In this document: in pieces, positions 28,161 to 35,938 of the stretch
Layout: each line of letters starts with the position of its first letter
Position numbering within the stretch: position 1 is the stretch's first letter
Source: Nocardioides agariphilus
Lineage (GTDB): Bacteria > Actinomycetota > Actinomycetes > Propionibacteriales > Nocardioidaceae
DNA length: 64,000 bases
Assembly: GCF_015352445.1 (NCBI RefSeq)
Contig: NZ_JADKPO010000022.1
Coordinates: 19,790 to 83,789, forward strand
Direction: 5' to 3'
Program-made: the position numbers and the translations under genes
Notes under the pieces: generated by a model
Seen by the model: only the letters and a program-made list of their open reading frames with translations
What the model was told of the DNA's origin: nothing
Database searches by the model: none

Positions 28161-29477
28161 TCAGGAGAGCTGGTCGACGTCGGAGAGGAACGTCGCCCAG
28201 GACTCATCGGGGGTGTTGCTCCCGTCGTCGACGCGGATCAGCGCGGCCTGGAAGGCCTGGAGGATGTCGGAGTACTTCGGGCCCTTGTACGGCTGCACGG
28301 TGATCGCGGCGGCGCGGTCGCCGAGGATCTGGCCGACGGGGGCGTTGTTGAAGAACTCGTTGGTCATCTCGGTGACCGCGGGGTCATCGAGGGCGTCGAC
28401 CTGGCTGGGGAACGCGCCGATCGCCTGGAAGGCCTTCACCTGCTGCTCGGGCGCGGTGATCCACGCGGCGAACTCCTTGGCCTCGTCGGGGTGCTCGGAC
28501 TGCTTCGGCACGACCAGGAAGGATCCGCCCCAGTTGCCGCCGCCGCCCGGGAAGACGTTGGCGAAGTCCCAGCCCTTGACGCCGTCGGCGTTGCCGGCGA
28601 CCACGCCGAGCATCCAGCCGGGGCAGGCCATCGTGGCGAAGCCGTCCTTCTGGAACGACGCGGTCCAGTCGTCGCTCCACTGGGTGAGCTTGGTCGACAG
28701 ACCCTTGGCGACGTTGGCGGTCAACGTGGCGTAGAGCGACTCAAGGTCGGGGTTCTCGACGTCGATGGTGTTGTCGGACTTCTCGAAGGGGTTGGCGATC
28801 TGGTTGAGCATCGCCTGCGCGGTGCCTCCGGTGGAGTCGTACCACGCCGTGCCCGGCACCTTGCTGACGAACTCCTCGCCGGTGGCGAAGTAGTCGTCCC
28901 AGGTGCCCATCAGTGCCGCGACCTCCTCGCGGTCGGTCGGCAGCCCGGCCTTCTCGAACAGGTCGGCGCGGTAGCAGATGCCCTCGGGCCCGGCGTCGGT
29001 GCCGTAGCCGATCATGTGACCGTCGGCGTCGGTCGCGGCCTTGGCCTTGAAGTCGAGCCAGCGGCCGTCGAGCGCGGGGTCGGTCAGGTCGACGAAGGCG
29101 TCCGACTCGGCCAGCATCGCGGGCATGGAGTCACCCTCGATCGCCTCGATGTCCGAGAGGCCCGAGCCGGCGGCGAGCTTGGTGTAGAGGTTCTCCTTGG
29201 CGTCGTCCCAGGTGCCCACCTTCTTCTGGGTCACCTGGATGTCGGGGTTGGCTGCGTTCCACTCGTCGATGAGGTCCTCGTAGCCGAACTCGTTGAACGT
29301 CGCGATGGTGATCTTGACGGGTCCGTCGCCCGCGTTGCCCGAGTCGCCGCCGTCGCCTCCGTCGCCCGAGTCGCCGCCACATGCGGCCAGTCCGAGGGAG
29401 AGGACGAGCGCCGAGACGGCGGTCAAGGCCACACGTGGGGTTCGAGAACTTGCCGGGCGTCGGGTGCTGCGCTTCAC
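28161..29477 (-). CDS. Sugar-binding lipoprotein of ABC importer, CebE type
   Basis: The 438-residue protein begins with a lipoprotein signal (LGLAAC, Cys33 as the lipidated residue) and a Gly/Asp/Ser linker. A family 1 solute-binding domain follows (ITIATFNEFGYEDLIDEWNAANPDIQV, then WLDFKAKAATDADGHMIGYG, and FANVFPGGGGNWGGSFLVVP). It captures an oligosaccharide outside the membrane and delivers it to the two permeases. It is the first gene of the operon, behind a TTGACA promoter flanked by two LacI-type operators. The start is GTG. Cellobiose or cellodextrin is the likely ligand by gene order. Confidence 0.92.
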   Translation of the reverse strand: MKRSTRRPASSRTPRVALTAVSALVLSLGLAACGGDSGDGGDGGDSGNAGDGPVKITIATFNEFGYEDLIDEWNAANPDIQVTQKKVGTWDDAKENLYTKLAAGSGLSDIEAIEGDSMPAMLAESDAFVDLTDPALDGRWLDFKAKAATDADGHMIGYGTDAGPEGICYRADLFEKAGLPTDREEVAALMGTWDDYFATGEEFVSKVPGTAWYDSTGGTAQAMLNQIANPFEKSDNTIDVENPDLESLYATLTANVAKGLSTKLTQWSDDWTASFQKDGFATMACPGWMLGVVAGNADGVKGWDFANVFPGGGGNWGGSFLVVPKQSEHPDEAKEFAAWITAPEQQVKAFQAIGAFPSQVDALDDPAVTEMTNEFFNNAPVGQILGDRAAAITVQPYKGPKYSDILQAFQAALIRVDDGSNTPDESWATFLSDVDQLS

Positions 29478-29495
29478 CGAGTGCCTCCTGGTGGG

Positions 29496-29512
29496 TGTGA
29501 GAGCGCTTCCAC
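29496..29512 (-). promoter_or_regulatory. LacI-type operator 1 of the sugar operon
   Basis: TGTGAGAGCGCTTCCAC is centred on the AGCGCT core of LacI-family sites and resembles the CebR site TGGGAGCGCTCCCA. It lies between the predicted transcription start and the binding-protein gene, where repressor would block initiation or early elongation. The same 17 bp recurs inverted at 29586. Confidence 0.8.
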
Positions 29513-29527
29513 TCTCGGTTGCGGAGG

Positions 29528-29557
29528 ACTATGTCGTGCGCCACAACAAAGTGTCAA
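29528..29557 (-). promoter_or_regulatory. SigA-type promoter of the sugar importer operon
   Basis: On the minus strand TTGACA (29552-29557) and CATAGT (29528-29533) are separated by 18 nt. The predicted start near 29521 gives a leader of about 45 nt that contains operator 1. It is one of the best -35 matches seen in the window, as expected for a strongly repressible promoter. Confidence 0.7.
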
Positions 29558-29585
29558 GAGACGCGGGAGAATTGGATCGATCAAT

Positions 29586-29602
29586 GTGGAAGCGCTCTCA
29601 CA
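29586..29602 (-). promoter_or_regulatory. LacI-type operator 2 (inverted copy)
   Basis: GTGGAAGCGCTCTCACA is the exact reverse complement of operator 1, with centres 90 bp apart. It lies upstream of the -35 element, so repressor bound at both sites could loop across the promoter. It ends 11 bp before the 32-bp periodic repeat array. Confidence 0.75.
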
Positions 29603-29613
29603 CTTTCACCTCG

Positions 29614-29818
29614 AGCCGGCGCAGTTGGCCCGCCGTACGCCCCCGAGTCGGCGCAGATGGCCCCGCCATCGTGCGCGAGTCGGCACAGTTGGCCCCGTAC
29701 GCCGACAGTGGGGGATCACCGTCCCTCGGCTGGGCAGGGCGAACTGCGCCGACTGGACGCACGCGAGAGGGCGAACTGCGCCGACTGGACGCGCGCGAGA
29801 GGGCGAACTGCGCCGACT
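29614..29818. repeat. Six-copy 18-bp repeat, three direct then three inverted, period 32 bp
   Basis: The core AGTCGGCGCAGTTGGCCC occurs at 29614, 29646 and 29678 (with one to three changes). Its reverse complement GGGCGAACTGCGCCGACT is exact at 29737, 29769 and 29801. Within each triplet the step is exactly 32 bp. The 14-bp spacers differ between the two arms, so only the cores are conserved and can pair. The array fills the gap between the typA stop (29824) and operator 2. No gene is seen in it. It could fold into a long stem, bind a protein on one DNA face, or end typA transcription. Confidence 0.8.
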
Positions 29819-29823
29819 CGCGG

Positions 29824-31692
29824 TCAGTTCTTGCGGGCCCTCGAGGCGAGCTTGGCGCGCTCGTTCTGGTCGAGCACCACCTTGCGGATGCGGATGCTGC
29901 CGGCGGTCACCTCGACGCACTCGTCCTCGCGACAGAACTCCAGGCTCTGTTCGAGCGAGAGCTTGCGCGGGGGGATGAGCTTCTCGAAGTTGTCGGAGGT
30001 GGCGGACCGGATGTTGGTCTGCTGCTTCTCCTTGGTGATGTTGACGTCCATGTCGTCGGCGCGGGAGTTCTCGCCGACGATCATCCCCTCGTAGACCTCC
30101 GTCGCGGGCTCCACGAACAAGATGCCGCGCTCTTGGAGGTTGGTCATCGCGTACGCCGTCGCGGAGCCGGAGCGGTCGGCCACCAGCGAGCCCGAGGCGC
30201 GAGACCGGATCTCGCCGGTCCACGGTTCGTACCCCTCGCTGATGTGGTGGGCGATGCCGGTGCCGCGGGTCTCGGTGAGGAAGTCGGTGCGGAACCCGAT
30301 CAGCCCGCGGGCCGGCACGATGAACTCCATGCGGACCCAGCCGGTGCCGTGGTTGGTCATCTGCTCCATCCGGCCCTTGCGGGCGGCCAGCAGCTCGGTG
30401 ATGGCGCCGAGGTACTCCTCCGGCGCGTCGATGGTGAGCCGCTCCATCGGCTCGTGCAGCTTGCCGTCGACGGTCTTGGTGACGACCTGCGGCTTGCCGA
30501 CGGTCAGCTCGTACCCCTCGCGGCGCATCTGCTCCACCAGGATCGCCAGCGCGAGCTCGCCGCGGCCCTGCACCTCCCACGCATCGGGCCGGTCGGTCGG
30601 CAGGATCCGCAGGGAGACGTTGCCGACCAGCTCGGCGTCGAGCCGGTCCTTGACCAGCCGTGCGGTGACCTTGGACCCCTTGGCGCCGCGGCCGACGAGG
30701 GGTGAGGTGTTGGTGCCGATGGTCATCGAGATGGCCGGCTCGTCGACGTGGATCAGCGGCAGGGCGACCGGGATGTCGGCGTCGGCGAGCGTCTCGCCGA
30801 TGGTGATCTCGGGGATGCCGGCGACCGCGACGATGTCACCGGGACCGGCCGATGTGCCGGGCTTGCGCTCGAGGCCGTCGGTCACCAGCAGCTCGGTGAT
30901 GCGGACGTTCTGCTTGGAGCCGTCGCGCTTCATCCACGCGACGGTCTGGCCCTTGCGCAGCTCGCCCTCGTGCACCCGCAGCAGCGCCAGCCGGCCCAGG
31001 AACGGCGACGCGTCGAGGTTGGTGACGTGGGCCTGCAGCGGCGCGCCCTCGGTGTAGGTCGGAGCGGGGATCGTCTCGAGGATCGTGCGGAACAGCGGCG
31101 CGAGGTCGGGGGAGTCGGGCATGCCGCCGTCAGCGGGCTGCTCCAGCGACGCCCGCCCCGCCCGCGCCGAGGCGTAGACGACGGGGAAGTCGAGCGCGTC
31201 CTGGGCGTGGTGCTCGTCGAGCAGGTCCAAGAACAGCTCGTAGGTCTCGTCGACCACCTCGCTGATCCGGGCGTCCGGACGGTCAACCTTGTTGACGACC
31301 AGGATGACCGGGAGGTCCGCGTTGAGCGCCTTGCGGAGCACGAACCTGGTCTGCGGAAGCGGACCCTCGGACGCGTCGACCAGCAGCACGATCCCGTCGA
31401 CCATCGAGAGACCGCGCTCGACCTCGCCACCGAAGTCGGCGTGGCCGGGGGTGTCGATGATGTTGATCGTCAGGTCGCCGTACTTCACCGCGGTGTTCTT
31501 GGCGAGGATGGTGATGCCCTTCTCGCGCTCGAGGTCGCCGGAGTCCATGATCCGGTCGGCGACACCAGCCTCTTCCTGGTGCGCTGAGAACGCCCCGGCC
31601 TGGTGGAGCATCGCGTCGACCAGCGTGGTCTTGCCATGATCGACGTGGGCGACGATGGCGACATTGCGCAGGTCGCTACGGAGCGTGGACAT
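29824..31692 (-). CDS. typA: TypA/BipA ribosome-associated GTPase
   Basis: The 622-residue translational GTPase has G1 AHVDHGKTT (15-23), the switch II motif DTPGHADFGGEVERGL, NKVDRPDA (G4) and a C-terminal GTNTSPLVGRG ... RGELALAILVEQMRREGYEL, followed by the TypA-specific end. It helps ribosome assembly and stress adaptation. ATG 31692 (MSTLRSDLRN) was chosen because family members start a few residues before the first strand and a GGAG lies 10 nt upstream. The stop is directly followed by the inverted repeat array. Confidence 0.95.
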   Translation of the reverse strand: MSTLRSDLRNVAIVAHVDHGKTTLVDAMLHQAGAFSAHQEEAGVADRIMDSGDLEREKGITILAKNTAVKYGDLTINIIDTPGHADFGGEVERGLSMVDGIVLLVDASEGPLPQTRFVLRKALNADLPVILVVNKVDRPDARISEVVDETYELFLDLLDEHHAQDALDFPVVYASARAGRASLEQPADGGMPDSPDLAPLFRTILETIPAPTYTEGAPLQAHVTNLDASPFLGRLALLRVHEGELRKGQTVAWMKRDGSKQNVRITELLVTDGLERKPGTSAGPGDIVAVAGIPEITIGETLADADIPVALPLIHVDEPAISMTIGTNTSPLVGRGAKGSKVTARLVKDRLDAELVGNVSLRILPTDRPDAWEVQGRGELALAILVEQMRREGYELTVGKPQVVTKTVDGKLHEPMERLTIDAPEEYLGAITELLAARKGRMEQMTNHGTGWVRMEFIVPARGLIGFRTDFLTETRGTGIAHHISEGYEPWTGEIRSRASGSLVADRSGSATAYAMTNLQERGILFVEPATEVYEGMIVGENSRADDMDVNITKEKQQTNIRSATSDNFEKLIPPRKLSLEQSLEFCREDECVEVTAGSIRIRKVVLDQNERAKLASRARKN

Positions 31693-31784
31693 CAGAGAGG
31701 GGCTCCTCATACAGGGGAGAAAGCGCGGGCGGAGGCCAAACCCGCAGAGTCTAAGCGGCGGTATGGTCCACCGCCGCATCGTCC

Positions 31785-31813
31785 TTGAGGGGACCTTGGC
31801 CCGTCGTTAGTCT
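31785..31813 (+). promoter_or_regulatory. Candidate promoter of the second HPr-kinase-like operon
   Basis: TTGAGG (31785-31790) and TAGTCT (31808-31813) are separated by 17 nt. A start near 31820 would give a leader of about 65 nt that contains a CGCCT/AGGCG hairpin and ends in a GGGGGGG run before the small ORF. Confidence 0.5.
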
Positions 31814-31886
31814 CCTCGTGCGTTCGCCTGGGGGTAGGCGGGCACGAGTGCGTACCCACACGTACGTCGAACCTGGGGGGGTCTCG

Positions 31887-31970
31887 ATGGGACGTCGACC
31901 GTCGTCGGCCTGCCTGGACACACCCCTGCCTGCCCGCTATCCGCGCGGCGTGGCGGGGTGGTCGCCATGA
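31887..31970 (+). CDS. Small ORF, 27 residues, coupled to the HPr-kinase-like gene
   Basis: ATG 31887 follows a G-rich ribosome site (TGGGGGGG at 31874-31881). The frame encodes a short peptide beginning MGRRPSSACLDTP and ending RGVAGWSP. Its stop overlaps the ATG of the next gene (ATGA). It could be a leader that couples translation or a precursor peptide for the PqqD-like neighbour. It has one Cys and several Pro/Arg residues. Coding status rests only on the ribosome site and overlap. Confidence 0.4.
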   Translation: MGRRPSSACLDTPLPARYPRGVAGWSP

Positions 31971-33040
31971 CGCGCGCCTCCAGCCAGCACTCACCAGTGG
32001 TGCTCGACGTCCTCGGCCGCCGCGTGCGCATCGACGCTGGCGGGCACCCGGCCACCGCGCAGGTCGACGCCCTGTGGTCCCGTTGCCGGACGACCGGTGC
32101 GAGCGATACCGGCGAGGAGACCACGATCATCCTGCCCCGGACGGACCGGCCGTTGACGCCGGACGCCGGCCTGCACCTGGCAGACCAGGTCCGCGCGGTC
32201 GCGCTCGAGGCGGCAGCCGGCCGCCTGCTGCTCCTGAGGGCAGCAGCGGTCTCCACACCTGACGGCTCGGTCGTGGCGCTGGTCTCTTCCGACGCGGCCC
32301 AGCGGGCGAGCGTCGTCGCCGAGCTGAGCCGCCGAGGGTTCGGCTACGTGAGCGACGAGCTGCTCGCAGCCGACGAGTCCTTCGCGGTCGTGGCCTTCCC
32401 CGAGCCCCTTCGCTTCGAGCACGAGGACCCCGAGTTCTCCACCCTGGCCGGTCCGGACGCCCTCGGGATGCGCCCGTGCCCCGACGCGGGTCTGCGCCTG
32501 GCCGCCGTGGTGATGCTCGAGCACGACCCGGACCTCCGCGGTGCTCCCGAGCTGACCCGCGTCGCGCGGCCCGACGACGTACGCCGTCTCGAGGACGCCC
32601 TCGTGTCGGCTCCGAGCAGCTGGGCAGAGACGGCGCTGCCCGACCTGGTCGACGAGGTCGACGGCCTGTGGGTGCTGACGTACGGCGAGATCCAGGCCGC
32701 CGCGCCCGTGCTGGCCGGGCTCGTGGCCCGGCGTACGCAGGTGCCCGTCGGTCCTGGCCAGCTCTACGTCGCCGTCGGCGTCGGCGACGGCGAGGACCGG
32801 CCGCTGGCCGTCAGCGGCCACGACCTCGCCCTCGACGGACTTCGACGTGTCGTCTGGATGGCCGCAGCCGGTGGCGCGTCGCTCGAGGACCTGCACGCAG
32901 CAGCCATCCGCGAGCTACCCGATCCGCACCCGGTGTCGGTGCAGCTGGTGGCGGCTGCCGTCCGCGACCTGATGGGCTTGAGGCTGCTCGTACCCGAGGA
33001 GGGCGTGCGCCGGTTGGCGGCCGTCGGCGGTGACATGTAG
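31967..33040 (+). CDS. HPr-kinase-like/PqqD-like protein with a degenerate P-loop
   Basis: The 357-residue paralogue of the protein at 11349 aligns throughout, including GFGYVSDELLAAD (124-136) against LGYVSDETISID and a C-terminal PqqD-like region. At the Walker A position it has VSSDAAQRAS (106-115), without the Gly and Lys needed for ATP binding, so it is probably not a kinase. It may act as a binding or scaffold protein. It is coupled to the small ORF before it, and an M4 protease follows after 9 bp, suggesting a peptide-handling unit. Confidence 0.65.
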   Translation: MTRASSQHSPVVLDVLGRRVRIDAGGHPATAQVDALWSRCRTTGASDTGEETTIILPRTDRPLTPDAGLHLADQVRAVALEAAAGRLLLLRAAAVSTPDGSVVALVSSDAAQRASVVAELSRRGFGYVSDELLAADESFAVVAFPEPLRFEHEDPEFSTLAGPDALGMRPCPDAGLRLAAVVMLEHDPDLRGAPELTRVARPDDVRRLEDALVSAPSSWAETALPDLVDEVDGLWVLTYGEIQAAAPVLAGLVARRTQVPVGPGQLYVAVGVGDGEDRPLAVSGHDLALDGLRRVVWMAAAGGASLEDLHAAAIRELPDPHPVSVQLVAAAVRDLMGLRLLVPEEGVRRLAAVGGDM

Positions 33041-33049
33041 GCAGGGTGC

Positions 33050-34369
33050 ATGACCTGCCTCTTCGTGCCCCCCTACCTGCTCGAGCAGATCGCGCGCTCC
33101 GGCGGCGTCGGCGCTGCCGCCGCCCGAGCCAGCGCGACGCTGTCGGTCGACGCGCAGCTGCGTGGCCAGCGCGCTGCACAGTCGCGGCCAACCAATGCAC
33201 CCTCCGGCACGCTCGTAGCCGTTCCAGGCTGGACCGTGCACACGGCCGACGGGTCCACGACCCTGCCCGGACGGCCGGTGCGTGCCAAGGGCGAGCCTGC
33301 CTCGGGCGACGACGCCGTCGACGAAGCCGCCGACGGGATCGAAGGCGCGCTCCGGCTGTTCGCCGAGGTGTTCGGCCGGTCGTCCTTCGACGGTGCGGGC
33401 GCTGCCGTCTCACTGACCGTCCACTACGGCCGCGACTACGACAACGCCTTCTGGGACGGCGCTCAGCTGGTCTTCGGCGACGGTGACGGCGAGATCTTCG
33501 GCAGGTTCACCCGCCCGGTCGACGTGCTCGGCCACGAGCTCACCCACGCCGTCACCGAGCGTTCGGCAGCCCTGCGCTACTCCGGCCAGTCAGGTGCGCT
33601 CAACGAGTCGGTGAGCGACGTCTTCGGCAGCTGCCTCAAGCAGTGGCTCCTCGGCCAGACCGTCGACGAGGCCGACTGGCTGATCGGCGCCGGCCTGTTC
33701 GTCCCCGGCGTCCGCGCCCGCGGCCTTCGCGACATGGCCAACCCCGGCACCGCCTACGACGACCCCCGTCTCGGCCGTGACCCCCAGGGCGCCTCGATGG
33801 ATGCCTACGTCGAGACCACCGACGACAACGGCGGGGTCCACCTCAACTCCGGCATCGCCAACCGCGCCTTCCACCTCTCGGCCTCGGCCATCGGCGGCCG
33901 CGCCTGGGAAGGCGCCGGTGCTATCTGGTACGCCGCCCTCACCGGTCCCGATGTCGGTCCCGACACCGACTTCGCGGGATTCGCCGCCGCCTGTGTCGCG
34001 GCTGCCGGTGACCACGCCGACGTCGTCGGTCGGGCCTGGGAGACCGTGGGCGTCACAACCGCATCCGGGTCGAGCAGCGCGGCCCCGACCCCGACGGTGC
34101 CCCAGGAGTCGCTGGTCAGCGTCCGCCGTACGGGCGGGTTCGCCGGCCGCACCACCGAGGGCACCGTTGACCTCGGGTCCCACGACGCGCGCGTCCCCGA
34201 GGTGCGCGAGCTGGTCGACCGCATCGACCTGGCCGACGTGCCGGGCGGCGACCCCCACCCCGACATGTTCGTCTACGACTTCAACCTCTGCGGACGCTGC
34301 GCCAAGGTGCCTCAGCAGCACCTCACGCCGGACCTGTCCAGGCTGGCCGTGCTCGTGCTGGAGGCCTAG
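33050..34369 (+). CDS. Protealysin-like M4 metalloprotease fused to an emfourin-like inhibitor domain
   Basis: The 439-residue protein has no signal peptide. It has a short protealysin-type propeptide start (CLFVPPYLLEQIA, 3-15), zinc motif HELTH (162-166), third ligand in ALNESVSD (E186), and VHLNSGIAN. The last roughly 86 residues (354-439: SLVSVRRTGGFAG ... FVYDFNLCGRC) match emfourin, the small inhibitor usually encoded beside protealysin-like enzymes. Fusion would keep protease and inhibitor together until processing. It follows the degenerate HPr-kinase-like gene by 9 bp. It converges on the racemase gene with 7 bp between stops. Confidence 0.88.
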   Translation: MTCLFVPPYLLEQIARSGGVGAAAARASATLSVDAQLRGQRAAQSRPTNAPSGTLVAVPGWTVHTADGSTTLPGRPVRAKGEPASGDDAVDEAADGIEGALRLFAEVFGRSSFDGAGAAVSLTVHYGRDYDNAFWDGAQLVFGDGDGEIFGRFTRPVDVLGHELTHAVTERSAALRYSGQSGALNESVSDVFGSCLKQWLLGQTVDEADWLIGAGLFVPGVRARGLRDMANPGTAYDDPRLGRDPQGASMDAYVETTDDNGGVHLNSGIANRAFHLSASAIGGRAWEGAGAIWYAALTGPDVGPDTDFAGFAAACVAAAGDHADVVGRAWETVGVTTASGSSSAAPTPTVPQESLVSVRRTGGFAGRTTEGTVDLGSHDARVPEVRELVDRIDLADVPGGDPHPDMFVYDFNLCGRCAKVPQQHLTPDLSRLAVLVLEA

Positions 34370-34376
34370 GGCACGG

Positions 34377-35066
34377 TCAGGCCAGGGCGCGATCCAGGGC
34401 CGCGTTGACGTGGAGCGTGGTGCACGGGATCGCGGGCAGCTCGATGTCGGCCTGCGAGACCAACAGCTCGATCTCGGTGCAGCCGAGCAGGATGGCCCGG
34501 GCGCCGGCGTCCCAGAGCTCCTCGGTCAGTGCGACCACCCGGCGGCGGGTGGCGTCGACGACCCGGCCGTGCACGAGCTCGTCGTAGATCGCGGAGTTGA
34601 GCCAATCGTGGTGCTGGGGCCCGGGCATGATCACGGTGACCCCGTGGCGGCCCAGCCGCTCCGCGAAGAAGCTGTCCTCCATCGCGACCCTGGTGCCGAT
34701 GAACCCGACGCTGGTCGCGCCCTGCGCCAGGCAGGCCTCGGCGACCACGTCGGCGAGGTGCAGCAGGGGGATCGAGACCGCTGCCTCGACCTGGTCGGCG
34801 ACCTTGTGGAACGTGGTGGTGCACAGCAGCAGGAAGTCGGCACCGGCGCGCTCGACGCCGCGACCCGCATCGGCGAGCAGCTCGCCGATCTGGTCCCACC
34901 GCTCGCCCTCCTCGAGGTCGGTCAGCTCGGCGAAGTCGACGGTGCTCAGCACCAGCCGCGGCGACGACAGGCCGCCGAGTCGCTGCCGGACTCCGAGGTT
35001 GAGGTCGCGGTAGTACACCGCGCTGCTCTCCCAGCTCATGCCCCCGACGAGGCCGATGGTCTGCAT
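34377..35066 (-). CDS. Aspartate/glutamate racemase family protein
   Basis: The 229-residue protein has the racemase fold with IGLVGGMSWESSAVYYRDLN at the start. The two catalytic cysteine motifs read LLCTTTFHK (normally CNT) and LGCTEIELL. Both Cys are kept, so aspartate or another acidic amino acid racemisation is likely. CAGACT ends 7 nt before the ATG, indicating a leaderless mRNA. Confidence 0.85.
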   Translation of the reverse strand: MQTIGLVGGMSWESSAVYYRDLNLGVRQRLGGLSSPRLVLSTVDFAELTDLEEGERWDQIGELLADAGRGVERAGADFLLLCTTTFHKVADQVEAAVSIPLLHLADVVAEACLAQGATSVGFIGTRVAMEDSFFAERLGRHGVTVIMPGPQHHDWLNSAIYDELVHGRVVDATRRRVVALTEELWDAGARAILLGCTEIELLVSQADIELPAIPCTTLHVNAALDRALA

Positions 35067-35095
35067 GCGGAGCAGTCTGCCGGAAGCCGACGGTC

Positions 35096-35851
35096 TCAGG
35101 TGACGCGGTGCACCTTGTGCTGGGCAGCTTGAGCAACGGGGCGCACCACGATCTCGTCGATGTCCACGTGGGCCGGCCTGGTGGCCACCCAGCCGACCAC
35201 GTCAGCGATGTCCTCGGCAGTCAGTGGCTCGGCGACGCCGGCGTAGACCGCGTCCGCCTTCTCCCGGTCGCCGCGGAAGCGGGTGACGGCGAACTCGTCG
35301 GTGCGGACCATGCCCGGGGCGATCTCGGTGACCCGGATGGGCTCCCCGCACAGCTCCAGCCGCAAGGTGCCGGTGAGCGCCTTGAGGGCGTGCTTGGCCG
35401 CCGTGTAGCCACCGCCGCCCTCGTAGGTGATGCGCCCCGCGGTCGACCCCATGTTGACCACCAGGCCCTCGCCGCTGGCACGCAGTGCCGGGAGCATGGC
35501 CTGGGTGACGTGCAGCGTGCCCAGCACGTTCACGTCGTACATCCGCGCCCAGTCCTCGGGATCGGCCCGCTCGACGCTCTCGCCGCCGAAGGCACCGCCG
35601 GCGTTGTTGACCAGCACGTGGAGGACCGGGCCGACCCGCTCCGCGAGCCGGGCGGCGTCGGCGCGGTCGGTGACGTCGCACGCCGTCGCGATGCCGCCGA
35701 TCTGTGCTGCGAGCGCCTCGATCCGATCCGTACGACGGGCGGCGAGGTGGACCTCGAATCCCTCGGCCGCCAGGCGGCGCGCGGTGGCTGCTCCGATCCC
35801 GCTACTGGCTCCGGTCACGAGGGCTACTCGCGCATCTGGGCGTGGTTCCAT
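35096..35851 (-). CDS. Short-chain dehydrogenase/reductase, YdfG-like
   Basis: The 251-residue SDR has ALVTGASSGIGAAT (cofactor Gly motif), NNAGGA, the catalytic Ser in NMGSTAGRITYEGGGG and YTAAKHALK (YxxxK), and a C-terminus ARPAHVDIDEIVVRPVAQAAQHK typical of YdfG-type serine/3-hydroxy acid dehydrogenases. The Arg-rich segment after the third strand suggests NADP(H). The CACAAT -10 hexamer (35859-35864) ends 7 nt before the ATG. A 12-bp palindrome lies over the -35 region. Confidence 0.9.
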   Translation of the reverse strand: MEPRPDARVALVTGASSGIGAATARRLAAEGFEVHLAARRTDRIEALAAQIGGIATACDVTDRADAARLAERVGPVLHVLVNNAGGAFGGESVERADPEDWARMYDVNVLGTLHVTQAMLPALRASGEGLVVNMGSTAGRITYEGGGGYTAAKHALKALTGTLRLELCGEPIRVTEIAPGMVRTDEFAVTRFRGDREKADAVYAGVAEPLTAEDIADVVGWVATRPAHVDIDEIVVRPVAQAAQHKVHRVT

Positions 35852-35886
35852 GCCCGAGATTGTGCCGCGCCGCCTTCGTGGGCAGA

Positions 35887-35898
35887 CTGACCGGTCAG
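35887..35898. promoter_or_regulatory. 12-bp perfect palindrome, candidate operator
   Basis: CTGACCGGTCAG is centred between the divergent SDR and membrane-protein genes, 23 bp upstream of the SDR -10 hexamer. The length and symmetry suit a TetR/MarR-type dimer. No such regulator is encoded next to it, so this is only a candidate. Confidence 0.4.
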
Positions 35899-35938
35899 CA
35901 CGGGGGGCTTGGACGAATCGATGCGAAGGAGCCTGTCG

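Noticed and set aside
29614-29818. CRISPR array
   Set aside because: Cores are only 18 bp, spacers 14 bp, half the copies are inverted and no cas gene is near.
27111-29978. 955-residue plus-strand frame across the sugar operon
   Set aside because: It is antisense to three well-supported genes and the control region, with low-complexity composition expected from high GC.
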